Of a stretch of 56,956 nucleotides of DNA, positions 1-12,500 are shown piece after piece (positions within the stretch are counted from its first letter, which is position 1; every line of letters begins with the position of its first letter). A program made the translations under genes and the position numbers. The notes under the pieces are model-generated. The model saw only the letters and a program-made list of their open reading frames with translations. It was not told the origin of the DNA and made no database searches. The stretch spans positions 1 to 56,956 of the forward strand of contig JAWLBY010000025.1 in NCBI GenBank assembly GCA_041687455.1, in the 5' to 3' direction. This DNA is from JAWLBY01 sp041687455 (GTDB taxonomy: Bacteria; Pseudomonadota; Gammaproteobacteria; Xanthomonadales; Xanthomonadaceae).

Positions 1-5
1 CTCGA

Positions 6-25
6 CCGATAGCTTCGGCTATCGG
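6..25. terminator. perfect 8-bp hairpin with TTCG tetraloop
   Basis: CCGATAGC pairs perfectly with GCTATCGG around a TTCG loop, a very stable tetraloop. No T-run follows on either strand, so it is only terminator-like. It could end a transcript entering from the left or the leftward kbl transcript. Confidence 0.4.
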
Positions 26-260
26 CCTCGCTCCGGAGCGGCGTCCACCACGCCCATCCCGTCGCGATCCCACTTCCGCTTCATCCGTTACAGTCCACTA
101 GTTGATAGTTGTGGCGTCGCGCAGGTCCGCGACCCGCTGCTCTCCGATCTGCCGGGTAGGAGCGCAGGCCGCTGCTGCCACGGCTCTCGGCGTCCTATCG
201 CCGTCCCGTCGCCAGCTTGAATATTGCGACGTCGACGCGAATGTCCGACGCCCTTGCTCC

Positions 261-366
261 TCATCCCGGCGAAAGCCGGGATCCATCGCGGCTTTTCGCG
301 AATTGGGTTGTTCCGAAAGCAGAATCAAGATGGATCCCGGGGTCCGCCTGGCGTCCGCCGGGATGA
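261..366. repeat. imperfect inverted repeat of the TCATCCCGGC...GCCGGGATGA type
   Basis: The left arm (261-286) contains TCATCCCGGCGAAAGCCGGG followed by ATCCAT. The right arm (330-366) reads back as ATGGATCCCGG and ends CCGGGATGA, so the ends are complementary and each arm is itself partly palindromic. Elements of this look are common as dispersed intergenic palindromes in high-G+C proteobacteria. It sits downstream of kbl. No second copy was noticed in this window. Confidence 0.55.
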
Positions 367-466
367 CGGTGTCGCGAGATTCGGCTGCAGCCGATTTTCC
401 CCGAGGGCGGGCGTCGCAGGATGATCGCGCGGACCGACGACGCGGGCGCGCGCGACCACCGACGGC

Positions 467-1657
467 TCAGATCACGCCGAGTTCCTTGCCGACCCGGGTG
501 AACGCATCGATCGCGCGATCGAGTTGTTCGCGGGTATGCGCGGCGCTCATCTGGGTGCGGATCCGTGCCTGGCCCTTCGGCACTACCGGGAAGAAGAAAC
601 CGATCACGTAGATGCCTTCCTCGAGCAGTCGCGCGGCGAAGCGCTGGGCGAGCGGAGCGTCGTACAGCATCACCGGCACGATCGGATGCACGCCGGGCTT
701 CAGGTCGAAGCCGGCGGCGCTCATCCGCTCGCGGAAATGCGCGGTGTTGGCGGCCAGCCGCTCGCGCAGTTCGCCGGCCGCGGTCAGCATCTCGAACACC
801 TTGCTGCCGGCGGCGACCACGTGCGGCGGCAGCGAGTTCGAGAACAGGTATGGCCGGGAACGCTGGCGCAGCAGTTCGATCACCTCGCGCGGGCCGGTCG
901 TGAAGCCGCCGAGCGCGCCGCCGAGCGCCTTGCCGAGCGTGCCGGTCACGATATCGATCCGGTCCAGGACGCCGTGCACCTCGGCCGAGCCGCGACCGGT
1001 CGCGCCGAGGAAGCCGGTCGCATGGCATTCGTCGATGTGCACCATCGCGCCGTACTGCTGCGCCAGCGCCGTGATCCGGTCGAGCGGGGCGATGAAGCCG
1101 TCCATCGAGAACACGCCGTCGGTGGTGATCAGGATGTCGCGCACGCCATCGGCACGGGCCTGCCTGAGCTGCGCCTCGAGATCGGCCATGTCGCAATTGG
1201 CATAGCGATAGCGCCTGGCCTTGCACAGCCGCACGCCATCGATGATCGACGCGTGGTTCAGCGCGTCGGAAATGATCGCGTCCTGCTCGCCGAGCAGCGG
1301 CTCGAACAGGCCGCCGTTGGCGTCGAAGCAGGCCGCATAGAGGATCGCATCCTGCTTGCCGAAGAATGCGGCGATGCGCGCTTCCAGTTCCTTGTGCAGG
1401 TCCTGGGTGCCGCAGATGAAGCGCACGCTGGCCATGCCGAAACCGTGCGTGTCGAGTGCGTGCTTTGCCGCTGCGATCACGTCCGGATGGTCGGCCAGGC
1501 CGAGATAGTTGTTGGCGCAGAAGTTCAGCACCCGGCGGCCGTCGGACAGCTCGATCTCGGCCGACTGCGGGCTGACGATGATGCGCTCGGACTTGAACAG
1601 TCCTTGCTCGCGGATCGCGTCGAGTTCGGCGGCGTAGCGGGCGATGGCAGTGGACAT
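467..1657 (-). CDS. kbl: 2-amino-3-ketobutyrate CoA ligase (glycine C-acetyltransferase)
   Basis: This cytosolic PLP enzyme cleaves 2-amino-3-ketobutyrate with CoA to glycine and acetyl-CoA, the second step of threonine degradation after threonine dehydrogenase. The 396-residue length equals the usual Kbl length. It has the alpha-oxoamine synthase fold signatures NFCANNYLGLADHP near the N-terminus, an HIDECHATGFLG segment with the cofactor-binding Asp, and the PLP lysine in TGTLGKALGGALGG. The C-terminal HPIVPVMLYD and FFPVVPKGQARIRTQMSA stretches are also typical. Related enzymes (KAS-type BioF, HemA) are less likely because the whole sequence reads as Kbl. The usual partner gene tdh is not in the window; it could lie outside on either side or be elsewhere. 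Confidence 0.95.
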   Translation of the reverse strand: MSTAIARYAAELDAIREQGLFKSERIIVSPQSAEIELSDGRRVLNFCANNYLGLADHPDVIAAAKHALDTHGFGMASVRFICGTQDLHKELEARIAAFFGKQDAILYAACFDANGGLFEPLLGEQDAIISDALNHASIIDGVRLCKARRYRYANCDMADLEAQLRQARADGVRDILITTDGVFSMDGFIAPLDRITALAQQYGAMVHIDECHATGFLGATGRGSAEVHGVLDRIDIVTGTLGKALGGALGGFTTGPREVIELLRQRSRPYLFSNSLPPHVVAAGSKVFEMLTAAGELRERLAANTAHFRERMSAAGFDLKPGVHPIVPVMLYDAPLAQRFAARLLEEGIYVIGFFFPVVPKGQARIRTQMSAAHTREQLDRAIDAFTRVGKELGVI

Positions 1658-1811
1658 GGCGAGCCGGGTTTCGGAAAGGGAAACGCGAATTGTACGGGCA
1701 TGGCGGCAGCCACGGCCGTGACCGCGCCGCCCGCCCAGGCGTGCGGGTGATCGAGCGGTGGGCGTCGGCGGTCGGGAATCGGTGGCCGATGCCGCGGCCC
1801 GACCCCGGCGT

Positions 1812-2120
1812 CTACCAGACGAACGACAGCGAGATGACGTCCGGCTCGCTCTTGTCCGGCACGAAGCGTGCGCGGCAGTCGAAGTTCTGCGTTTCCTCGC
1901 GCGGCAGGCCGGGGTCGAACACGATCTTCGACTGGATCCGGACGATGTCGTCGCCTTCGGCAGTGGCCTTGGCGGCCATGTCGGCCGGATCGATCCGGTA
2001 TTGCTTGTCGGTGATTCGCGCCGCGATCGCCTTCTCGCAGGCGGCCACGGCGCGGCTCTCCCGGCTGCCGCTGCAGGCGGCGAGGCCGAGCATCATCAGC
2101 ATCAGGATCACGTATCGCAT
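1812..2120 (-). CDS. small lipoprotein of unknown function
   Basis: The 102-residue product begins MRYVILMLMMLGLAACSGS, a short signal peptide with a lipobox ending at the Cys of LAAC, so it is predicted to be lipid-anchored. The mature part contains VAACEKAIAARITDKQYRIDP and ends DKSEPDVISLSFVW, with two further cysteines. No family was recognised. The longer upstream frame is arginine-rich and lacks a plausible start, so the ATG at 2120 just before the signal peptide was chosen. It lies 154 bp upstream of the kbl start on the same strand. Confidence 0.75.
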   Translation of the reverse strand: MRYVILMLMMLGLAACSGSRESRAVAACEKAIAARITDKQYRIDPADMAAKATAEGDDIVRIQSKIVFDPGLPREETQNFDCRARFVPDKSEPDVISLSFVW

Positions 2121-2344
2121 CGGGTCTGTCCCTCCACAGTGCCCGTGCCACAGGCGGCAACGACGCGGCGTGCGTCGGCCGGACGATCCAGCCGAACTGC
2201 GCTGCGTCGTGCCTGTGACGTTAGCCCAATGACTGCGCCGATGCCAGCGCCACGGCTGGCGGCGCTGCGGCATGTCGGTTCAGCGCGGGCCGCCGTCGAC
2301 CGGGCGCAGGTTGCGGCCCGCGAGCACGGCCCGCTGCGCGGCTG

Positions 2345-3274
2345 TCAGTAGCGCGGCACGCCCGGATCGATCTGCAGCGACCAGGCCTCGATGCCGCCTT
2401 CGATGTTGTAGACGTCACGGAACCCGAGCCCACGGAAGTGCTCGGCCGCTTGCCGGCTGCGGTTGCCGGTGTGGCACAGGAAGGCCAGCGGACGCTCCTT
2501 CGGCAACGCCGCGAGACGTTCGTGGCTGTCCTCGTCGAGCACCTCGTGTGGACCCGGGAACGGTGCGGCGGCGATTTCGGCCGGCGTCCGCACATCGATG
2601 ACGGTGATGTCGCCGGCGTCGAGCCGCTGCTGCAGCGACTGCACCGACAGCGACTGCACCGCCGCCGGCGCGTTCGGGTTGCGGATCGCGAGGCCGGCGC
2701 CGCGGACGTCGTCGACCCAGTCGATCTCGATGCCGTTGGCGCGCGGGGCGCTGGCGAGATCGAAATGGATCCGCAGGCCGGCGACCTCGGCCACGATCTC
2801 GTGGCCCTGCACCGGCTTCAACTGGAACTGCGCGTTGAAGCGCGGATCGACCGTCAGGTGCAGGCCGACGCCGGCCTCGACATTGGCCATCGCGTTGCGG
2901 ATCGCCTCCGCGGCGGCATCGGTGATGTGGATCGCAGGTGCCGTGCGGTCCGGCTCGGGCAGGCCGAGCAGCCCGTGCAGCTCGCCGGAGTTCAGCAACT
3001 GCTCGATGATGTCGCTGCCGCCGACCAGCTCGGTGCGGACGTACAACTGCGGGATCGTCGGCCAGTTGCCATAGGCCTTGATGCCTTCGCGGACTTCCGG
3101 ATCGTCGAGCACGTCGACCGTGTGATAGTCGCCGACCAGGCTGTCGAGGATGCCGGCGGCCTTGGCCGAGAAACCGCAGCGCGGCGCCTCCGGCGAGCCC
3201 TTCATGAACAGCACCACCGGATGGGCGGCGAGCAGCGATTCGATGCGTGAGCGCAGCGCGGGATCAAGCGACAT
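2345..3274 (-). CDS. monothiol glutaredoxin / IscA-like / rhodanese fusion
   Basis: The product is 309 residues with three parts. Residues 1-105 are a Grx4-type monothiol glutaredoxin with the CGFS active site (Cys33) and the WPTIPQLYV and GGSDII signatures. Residues 113-200 resemble an A-type Fe-S carrier (HesB/IscA) fold but contain none of the three cluster-binding cysteines. Residues 210-309 are a rhodanese domain with VIDVRTPAE and the catalytic loop CHTGNRSR (Cys267). Grx4 proteins carry or deliver [2Fe-2S] clusters and sense iron; rhodaneses handle sulfane sulfur. The fusion suggests a link between sulfur transfer and Fe-S trafficking, which is inference. Similar long glutaredoxins occur in Xanthomonadales from general knowledge. 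It stands alone on the minus strand. Confidence 0.88.
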   Translation of the reverse strand: MSLDPALRSRIESLLAAHPVVLFMKGSPEAPRCGFSAKAAGILDSLVGDYHTVDVLDDPEVREGIKAYGNWPTIPQLYVRTELVGGSDIIEQLLNSGELHGLLGLPEPDRTAPAIHITDAAAEAIRNAMANVEAGVGLHLTVDPRFNAQFQLKPVQGHEIVAEVAGLRIHFDLASAPRANGIEIDWVDDVRGAGLAIRNPNAPAAVQSLSVQSLQQRLDAGDITVIDVRTPAEIAAAPFPGPHEVLDEDSHERLAALPKERPLAFLCHTGNRSRQAAEHFRGLGFRDVYNIEGGIEAWSLQIDPGVPRY

Positions 3275-3406
3275 GGACGGTTACCGCTGGGAAAAACGGC
3301 ATTTTACCTGCCGCCGGACCATCCGGATGCAGGCACCCCGACCGGCGTGGGTTGCAGCGCCCGGAACGGCGCTTGCGGGCGCGCGGCGAAGCGGACAGCG
3401 ACTACG

Positions 3407-4078
3407 TCAGCCGCCGGCCAGCAGGCAGCGTGCGACCGGCAGCGCCGCGTCGGCCCACAGCGTGTACATCGCCGCGGACGGATGCAGGCCGTCGTCGGCC
3501 AGCATCGCCGGTTCCGCGCCGCGCCGGCGCGCGACCGGCGCGATGTCGACGAACGCGACGCCGCGGCGCTCGCAGGTGTCGCGCTTGGCGGCGTTGTAGG
3601 CGTCGAGTTCGCGAGCGATCTGCGGGCGGTCGCGGCCTGCGGCGAACGGCGTGACGCCCCAGTCCGGAATCGCCAGCACCAGCACCCGCTGCGGGCGATC
3701 GCCGGCGAGCCGGATCGCACGATCGAGCAGGCGCTCGAACTCGCGACCGAAGTCGGCGACGTCGCGGCCGCGGTACTGGTTGTTGACGCCGATCAGCAGG
3801 CTGACGAAGTCCCACTCGCCGAGCGGCTCGGCGGCATCCATCGCCGCCGACAGCTCGTCGGTGGTCCAGCCGGTGGTGGCGATGATCCGCGGTTCGGTCA
3901 GCGCGATGCCGTCGGCGCGCAGCCGGCGGGCGAGCTGCACCGGCCAGCGGCCGTCGGCCGCGACCGCTTCGCCGATCGTGTATGAATCGCCGAGCGCGAG
4001 ATAGCGCAGTTCGGCGGCGGATGCCATCGAGGCGAAGGTCGTGACCATCAGGACTCCAAGCAGACGGGCCGGCAGCAT
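3407..4078 (-). CDS. secreted SGNH/GDSL-family hydrolase
   Basis: The 223-residue protein starts MLPARLLGVLMVTTFASMASA, a signal peptide, so it is probably periplasmic or secreted. Block I is YLALGDSYTIGEAV with the nucleophile Ser in GDS. A block III-like Asn is in LLIGVNNQYRG, and the C-terminal block V DGLHPS supplies the catalytic Asp and His. This is the SGNH esterase/lipase pattern; the substrate cannot be read from sequence. It follows the aminotransferase gene on the same strand with 14 bp between them, so the two probably share a transcript. Confidence 0.85.
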   Translation of the reverse strand: MLPARLLGVLMVTTFASMASAAELRYLALGDSYTIGEAVAADGRWPVQLARRLRADGIALTEPRIIATTGWTTDELSAAMDAAEPLGEWDFVSLLIGVNNQYRGRDVADFGREFERLLDRAIRLAGDRPQRVLVLAIPDWGVTPFAAGRDRPQIARELDAYNAAKRDTCERRGVAFVDIAPVARRRGAEPAMLADDGLHPSAAMYTLWADAALPVARCLLAGG

Positions 4079-4092
4079 CGGTCCGGAGCCGG

Positions 4093-5337
4093 TCAGGCGA
4101 CGTGCTGCGCGGCGGTCGCCGGCGCCATCGCGTTCAGCACCCGCTCGATCCGGACGAACACCTCGCGGACCTGCTCCGGCTCGGGCAGCAGCGTGACCCG
4201 GAAATGGTTGCGGTACGGCACGTTGAAGCTGGAACCCGGCACCACCAGCACGCCCTCGGTATCGAGCAGTTGGAGCGCGAAGCGGTGGTCGTCGAATTCC
4301 GGCAGCCGCTGCCGGTCGACGCCGGGAAACGCATAGAGCGCGCCGGCCGGCGCGACCACGTCGAGGAAGTCGCTGGCCGCGCAGGCATCGATCACCGCCT
4401 GCCGTGCCGCATGCAGGCGGCCGCCCGCGGCGGTCAGCGCGGAGATCGTGTCCGGGCCGCTCAGCGCCGCCGGCACCGCCCACTGCCCCGGCACGTTGGC
4501 GCACAGCCGCAGCGCACCGAGCAGGTCGATCGCATGCTGGTAATCGGCACTGCGCGCCGGCGCGCCGGACAGCGCGACCCAGCCGACCCGGTAGCCACAG
4601 GCGCGATGCACCTTCGACAGCCCGCCGAACGACAGGCACGGCAGCTCGCCGGCCAGCGGCGCCAGCGGCTCGAAGTGGGCGTCGTCGTACAGGATGCCGT
4701 CGTAGATCTCGTCGGCCATCAGCAGCAGTCGGTGGCGTTCGGCCAGCGCGACCAGTTCCGCCAGCAGCGCGCGTGGATAGCTGGCGCCGGACGGGTTGTT
4801 CGGATTGATGATGACCAGCGCGCGGGTGTGCGGCGTGATCTGCGCGGCGATCTGTTCCGGGTCCGGCAGGAAGCCGTGTTCGGGACGGCAATCGTAGTAG
4901 ACCGGCGTGCCGCCGTTGAGGATCGTTGCGGCGCTCCACAGCGGGTAATCCGGGCTCGGCAGCAGTACCTCGTCGCCCGGATTCAGCAACGCTCGCAGCG
5001 ACAGGTCGATCAGCTCGCTGACGCCGTTGCCGACGAACACCCGCTGCGGCGTCACGCCGAACGCGCCGCGCGCCCGGTGCTGCGCGGCGACCGCATCGCG
5101 CGCCTGCTCGAGGCCCTGCTGGTGGCAGTACGGATCGCTCTCGCCGATCCGCTCGGCGATCGCCTGCTGCAGATGCACCGGCGCGCGGAAGCCGAACGCG
5201 CCGGGGTTGCCGATGTTCAACTTGATCAACCGCCGACCCTGCGCCTCCAGCTCCCGCGCTCGCCGGGCCAGCTCGCCGCGGATCTCGTAGCGGACGTCGT
5301 GCAGGCGGTGGCTGGTCGGGATCGGGCGGTGCGGCAT
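4093..5337 (-). CDS. alaA: alanine-type aminotransferase (class I/II PLP)
   Basis: This 414-residue PLP aminotransferase resembles AlaA (YfbQ), which makes alanine from pyruvate and glutamate. Visible features are LIKLNIGNPGAFGFRAP near the N-terminus, the VFVGNGVSELIDL cofactor-binding segment, IINPNNPSG, the MADEIYDGILYD Asp/Tyr segment and the PLP lysine in FGGLSKVHRACGYRVGW. AlaA has a nearly identical layout around the lysine (SGLSK). The ATG at 5337 follows a long non-coding-like arginine-rich frame and gives the usual family length. It is divergent from the transporter gene with 198 bp between starts. Its symbol is by resemblance; related aspartate/valine-type enzymes are possible. Confidence 0.85.
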   Translation of the reverse strand: MPHRPIPTSHRLHDVRYEIRGELARRARELEAQGRRLIKLNIGNPGAFGFRAPVHLQQAIAERIGESDPYCHQQGLEQARDAVAAQHRARGAFGVTPQRVFVGNGVSELIDLSLRALLNPGDEVLLPSPDYPLWSAATILNGGTPVYYDCRPEHGFLPDPEQIAAQITPHTRALVIINPNNPSGASYPRALLAELVALAERHRLLLMADEIYDGILYDDAHFEPLAPLAGELPCLSFGGLSKVHRACGYRVGWVALSGAPARSADYQHAIDLLGALRLCANVPGQWAVPAALSGPDTISALTAAGGRLHAARQAVIDACAASDFLDVVAPAGALYAFPGVDRQRLPEFDDHRFALQLLDTEGVLVVPGSSFNVPYRNHFRVTLLPEPEQVREVFVRIERVLNAMAPATAAQHVA

Positions 5338-5535
5338 GGTCGGGCGCGGCGGGGAAAAGCGTGCCAGCCTACCGCAACGGCGGCCGGATTCCAGTGGCGC
5401 GGGCGGGCCGGCGCCGCCGATCGGTCGCCGGCATGCCTGCCGGTTCGGCCGCGTATCGTCTAGGCTTGCGCCCCTTGGGTGGCCGGGGAGCTGCCGTGTC
5501 GCCGAACCGATGACCGCCAACGATCTGCGCAGCCG

Positions 5536-6873
5536 ATGAACACCGGGTCCGATTCGGCCGCTGCCTGGCCGCGCTGGCTGGCGGTCGAGCGCCACGAACG
5601 GGCCGTGCTCGGCTGGTCGTTCCTGTATTTCTTCAGTCTGCTGTGCGGCTACTACGTGCTGCGGCCGGTCCGCGACGCGATGGGCGCGTCGGCCGACGTG
5701 CAGGCGATCTTCCCGGTCGCCCTGCTCGACTGGTTTGCCGCCCGCGGCATCGCGCTCGGCGAGTTCGCGCTGCAGATCCTGTTCACCGGCACCTTCATCG
5801 CGATGCTGCTGGCGCAGCCGGCCTACGGTGCGCTGGTCAGCCGGTTTCCGCGGCGGGTGTTCCTGCCGTTCGTGTACGGCTTCTTCGTGCTGTGCCTGGT
5901 CGGATTCTTCGTCGCATTCGACAGCGGGCTGGCCGGCCGCGGTTCGGCGTTCTTCATCTGGACCGCGGTGTTCAACCTGTTCGCGGTGTCGGTGTTCTGG
6001 AGCTTCATGGCCGACATCTACAGCAACGCGCAGGCGCGCAAGCTGTACGGCTACATCGCCGCCGGCGGCACCATCGGCGGCCTGGTCGGGCCGGAGCTGA
6101 CCGCGCACCTGGTCGGCCGGATCGGCGTCGCGCACCTGTTGCTGGTGTCGGCCGGCTTCCTGCTCGCGAGCCTGGCCTGCATCGTCGCGCTGATCCCGGC
6201 CGCGCGACGCGAGGAGCAGTTGCGTGGCGGCCGCGCGCACGACGAGGCGATCGGCGGCACCGCATGGGCCGGGCTGCGACTGATCGCTGCCGATCCGCTG
6301 CTGCGCTGGCTGGCGGCGTTGATGTTCTTCGGCGTCGGCGTCGGCACGATCCTGTACTTCGAGCAGGCGACGATCGTGCGCGCGTCGCTGCCGGACGCGG
6401 CGTCGGCGACGCTGTTCTATTCGCGGATCGATCGGGCGATCAACTGGCTGACGCTGATCGTGCAGGTGCTGCTGACGCGGCCGCTGCTGACCCGCTGGGG
6501 CATCGCGCCGCTGCTGCTGATCCCGGGCTTCGCGGTGCTGCTCGGGTTCTCGCTGCTGGCCGCGTCGCCGCTGCCGATGCTGGTCGCGATCGTGCAGGTG
6601 CTGACCCGCGCCGGCGAGTTCTCGCTCGGCAAGCCCGCGCGCGAGACGATCTACACCCGGGTCGACCGCGAATCGCGCTACAAGGCCAAGGCCGCGATCG
6701 ACACCGTGATCTACCGCGGCGGCGACCTGAGCTTCGGCTGGCTGCACAAGCCGTTGTCGCTGCTCGGCAGCCAGGGCGTGTTCGCGGTCGGCATGCTGGC
6801 CGTCGGCTGCTGGCTGTACTCGATCTGGCGGGTCGTGCGGCTGCTGCGCGAGCGCGACGCCCGCGGCCGCTGA
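5536..6873 (+). CDS. MFS-like NTP/NTP exchange-type transporter
   Basis: The 445-residue protein is a polytopic inner-membrane protein with about 12 hydrophobic segments. It shares the opening LGWSFLYFFSLLCGYYVLRPVRDAMG with a family annotated as NTP/NTP exchange transporters (ATP/ADP translocase-like) in Xanthomonadales and other free-living bacteria. Other signatures are VFWSFMADIYSNAQARKLYGYIAAGGTIGGLVGP and GKPARETIYTRVDRESRYKAKAAIDTVIYRGGD. Whether it really moves nucleotides in such bacteria is not known to me. The ATG at 5536 was preferred over one 57 bp upstream because the extra residues look non-coding. It is divergent from the aminotransferase gene. Confidence 0.8.
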   Translation: MNTGSDSAAAWPRWLAVERHERAVLGWSFLYFFSLLCGYYVLRPVRDAMGASADVQAIFPVALLDWFAARGIALGEFALQILFTGTFIAMLLAQPAYGALVSRFPRRVFLPFVYGFFVLCLVGFFVAFDSGLAGRGSAFFIWTAVFNLFAVSVFWSFMADIYSNAQARKLYGYIAAGGTIGGLVGPELTAHLVGRIGVAHLLLVSAGFLLASLACIVALIPAARREEQLRGGRAHDEAIGGTAWAGLRLIAADPLLRWLAALMFFGVGVGTILYFEQATIVRASLPDAASATLFYSRIDRAINWLTLIVQVLLTRPLLTRWGIAPLLLIPGFAVLLGFSLLAASPLPMLVAIVQVLTRAGEFSLGKPARETIYTRVDRESRYKAKAAIDTVIYRGGDLSFGWLHKPLSLLGSQGVFAVGMLAVGCWLYSIWRVVRLLRERDARGR

Positions 6874-6959
6874 TCGGGGTGGGCGGTCGTAGCCGACGCG
6901 GCGGCGCCGGATCTTTGGGCCGACGCCGCCGGTTTCCCCGCTTGGCGCAGCAAGGCCCC

Positions 6960-6965
6960 TACAAT
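6960..6965 (+). promoter_or_regulatory. candidate -10 box for the Ser/Thr kinase gene
   Basis: TACAAT lies 33 bp upstream of the kinase ATG at 6998. A TTGGCG upstream is only 12 bp away, too close for a standard -35. A GGGGAGG-like ribosome-binding site lies just before the ATG. Confidence 0.3.
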
Positions 6966-6997
6966 GCCGCCGAGACCGCGGTGGCGGCAGGGGAGGC

Positions 6998-9415
<2,418 letters not shown>

Positions 9416-9504
9416 CGGTGCTGGTGTCGGCCTTCCTGTTTCTCGAACATCCCGCTGCGAGCGGCTGGCCGGTACCGTTTCCGTTCTGAACGAGCGCCAC
9501 CGCG

Positions 9505-12500
9505 TCAGACCGACGGCGCCGGCGGCGCGGTGCCGGGCAGCGTCCTCACATGCAGGTCGAGCTGCGGGAACGCGATCTCGATGCCGGCGTCGGCGAACAG
9601 TTCGGCGATGCGGGTGTTCAGGTCGTTGGTGACCGGCAGCCGGTCGCCGAGCGCATCGACGAACACGCGCAGCTCGAAATCCAGAGAGCTGGCGCCGAAC
9701 GCCAGGAACCACGAGCTCGGCGCCGGTTCGCGCAGCACCAGCGGGTGTTCGGCGGCGGCCTGCCGCAGCAGCGCGTGGACGCGGCCGATGTCGCTGCCGT
9801 AGGCGACCCCGACCTTGATCGTGATCCGGGTCCGGGTATCCGACAGTGTCCAGTTGATCAGCCGGTCGGTGATGAAGGTCTTGTTCGGCACCACGACTTC
9901 CTTGTTGTCGAAGTCGATCAGCGTCGTCGCGCGGGTCCGGATCCGGCTGACCGTGCCGGAGAATTCGCCGATCGTGATCACGTCACCGACCCGGAACGGC
10001 CGTTCGAACAGCAGGATCAGGCCGGACACGAAGTTGCCGAAGATCTCCTGCAGGCCAAAACCGAGGCCGACCGTCAGCGCAGCGGCCAGCCACTGCAGTT
10101 GCGACCAGCGCAATCCGAGCAGGCCGAGGCCGATGATGCTGCCGACGATCACGATCAGGTAGCGACTGACGCTGGAGATCGCGTAGCGGGTCGAGGCGTC
10201 GATGCTGATCCGCGACAGCAGGCCGATCTCGAGCAGGCCGGGCAGGTTGCGGGCGGCGACAAAGGTCAGCGCCAGCAGTACCAGGCCGAACACGACCTGC
10301 TTCAGGCTGATCTGCTCGAGCACGGTGCTGCCGTCGTCGGCGACCGACTTCGCGCTCCACAGCGCGATCTCGTCGAGCCGGCCGAGCGCCGGCAGCACCT
10401 CGGCCCAGATCCAGACCAGCGCGGCCAGCCACAGCGCCAGCGTCAGCGCGCGCAGCAGCCGGCCGGTCTGTGCATTGACCGTCTCGAGGGTCAGGTCGCT
10501 GGAACCGAGTTCGCGCAGCACGTCGCCGCCGTCGCTGGCGCTGGTGCTGGCGCTGTCGCTGCCGGCCGCCTCGCGTTGCGCCTGCAGCCGGGTCAGGGCC
10601 AGTCGGCGCTCGCCGAGCAGGAACCAGCGGCCGAGCATGCCGTGCACCAGTGCCACCGCGACCACCGCCCAGACGGTCTGCCACAGGCAGGTCATCAGCA
10701 CCCAGCCGCTGTAGACGTATCCGACCAGCAGCCCGACCACGATCGCCAGCAGCAGCGCCGGCAGGCCGACCCGCAACGCCTGCCGGTAACGCTGCGGCTC
10801 GGGCGCGCCGCCGCGCGGCGTCCACAGTTGGCCGGGCGCGAGCAGCCGCCACAGCAACGCGGACGAGAAGCCGGCGAACAGCAGCAGGCTCAGCCGGGCG
10901 GCGCTGTCGATCGCAATCTCGACGCCGCGCGCGAACGCCAGCGACGCGAACAGTTGGCTCGGCAGCAGCAGCAGCGCCAGCCACGGCAGCGCGGCGCGCA
11001 GGCTGTCGCGCCGGCTGCGGGTCCAGCGGAAATGCATGTGGGCGAGGCCGCGATCGATCACCAGCCAGCGCAGGAAGTCGAGCAGCAGCACGCTGCCGGC
11101 GACGCCGACCAGCGCGGTGCCGAGCGAATGGCTGTACTTGCCCGGGTCGCCGACCCGTTGCAGCGTCCAGCCGAGCGTGCCGATCAGCAGCGCCCAAGGC
11201 AGCGCGGCGACCAGCGTCAGCAGCAGCGCCTGGGCGCTGAGCCGGTAGCTGTCGCCGGTCACCCGACGCAGTGGAGGCGCCAGCGAGGACAGCCGGTCGG
11301 CGGCGCTGCGGCGCCAGTACAGCAGCAGCAGCGCCAGCAGCAGTGATGCCGCCGGCAGCTCGGGCGAGTCGACCAGCCGCGCCTGCAGCAGCCGGGCGCT
11401 GGTCGCGAAGCGCGATGGCTTCAGCAGGTCGGCCCAGCCGGCCGGCTGCCGCGCCAGCCAGTCGCGATCGACCCGCGCGTGGCTCGGAATCCAGAACAAC
11501 TGCCGGTCGAGCAGTTCGCGCAGCGCGACCGTATCGAGCCACAGTTGCTGCAGGGTCTGTTCGGCCTGTTCGAGCGCACTGACGTAACGCTGCAGCGCAG
11601 TGTCGAGCTGCGGCACCAGATCGGCACGCTGCGCCAGCACCTGGTACAGGCGCTCGCCGGTGGCGACCTGTTCGGCCGGCCGGTCGCTGTCCTCGCCGGC
11701 CAGCACCGCCCGTACCGCGGAATCCGGATCGTCGATCGTGCTGCGCTGGCGGGCCAGCTCGATCTGCTGCAGTCGCGCCTGGGCCAGCTCGGCGCGCACC
11801 TGTTCGAGCCGTCGCGCCAGCGAGGTCGCCGGCACCAGCCGGCGCCGCTCGGCGAGCAGGATCAGGCCGAGCGCCTCGCTGTCGGCATCGAGCGCGACGC
11901 GGGCGCGGGTGTCGCGCAGCGCGGCGGCGACCTCGTCGCGACGCTGCTCGTCGCTGCGCGACGCATCACGCAGTGCCAGCAGCGCCTGCTGCACCGCGAT
12001 CAGTTGCCGCGCGAGGCGCAGGTTCAGTTCGGTTTCGGCGCGCACCGCCGGGTCGATGTCCTCGACCGCCTGTTGCTGGGTTTCGAGCTGCTCGACCAGT
12101 TCGGCCAGTCGCGTGTCGGAGCGGGCCGCGATCATCCGCTGCAGCAGTTCGAGCCGTTGCTGATGGTCGGCCAGCTCGCGCTGCAGCAGCCGCTGGCGCA
12201 GTTCCAGATGCTGGCGCCGCAGCGCTGCGCTGTCGCGTTCGACTTCACGCCGCGCCAGCTCGGCACGCGCGGCGCGCAGCTCGGCGGCCAATCGCAGCCG
12301 GCGGGCATCGAGCACGGCCGGCACCGTCACGCCGCTGCTATCGAGACTGGCCAGACGGCGTTCGAGATCGTCGGCGGCCAGTCGCAGCTCGGCTTCCTGT
12401 GCGCTTGCTTCCGGCGGCGGTGCAGTCAGCTCGGCCAGCGCGGTGCCGACCTGGGTCGATTCGGCCCGCAGCCGCTGCAGCTCGGACCGTTCGCCGGCCA

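Larger units (their letters stand above)
1..466. other. gene-free left end with hairpin and dispersed repeat
   Basis: No supportable gene lies here; the open frames are short, arginine-rich and look like G+C-driven shadows. The stretch holds a perfect hairpin at 6-25 and an imperfect inverted-repeat element at about 261-366, listed separately. It lies downstream of the leftward kbl gene, so it is a 3' intergenic region. Confidence 0.6.
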
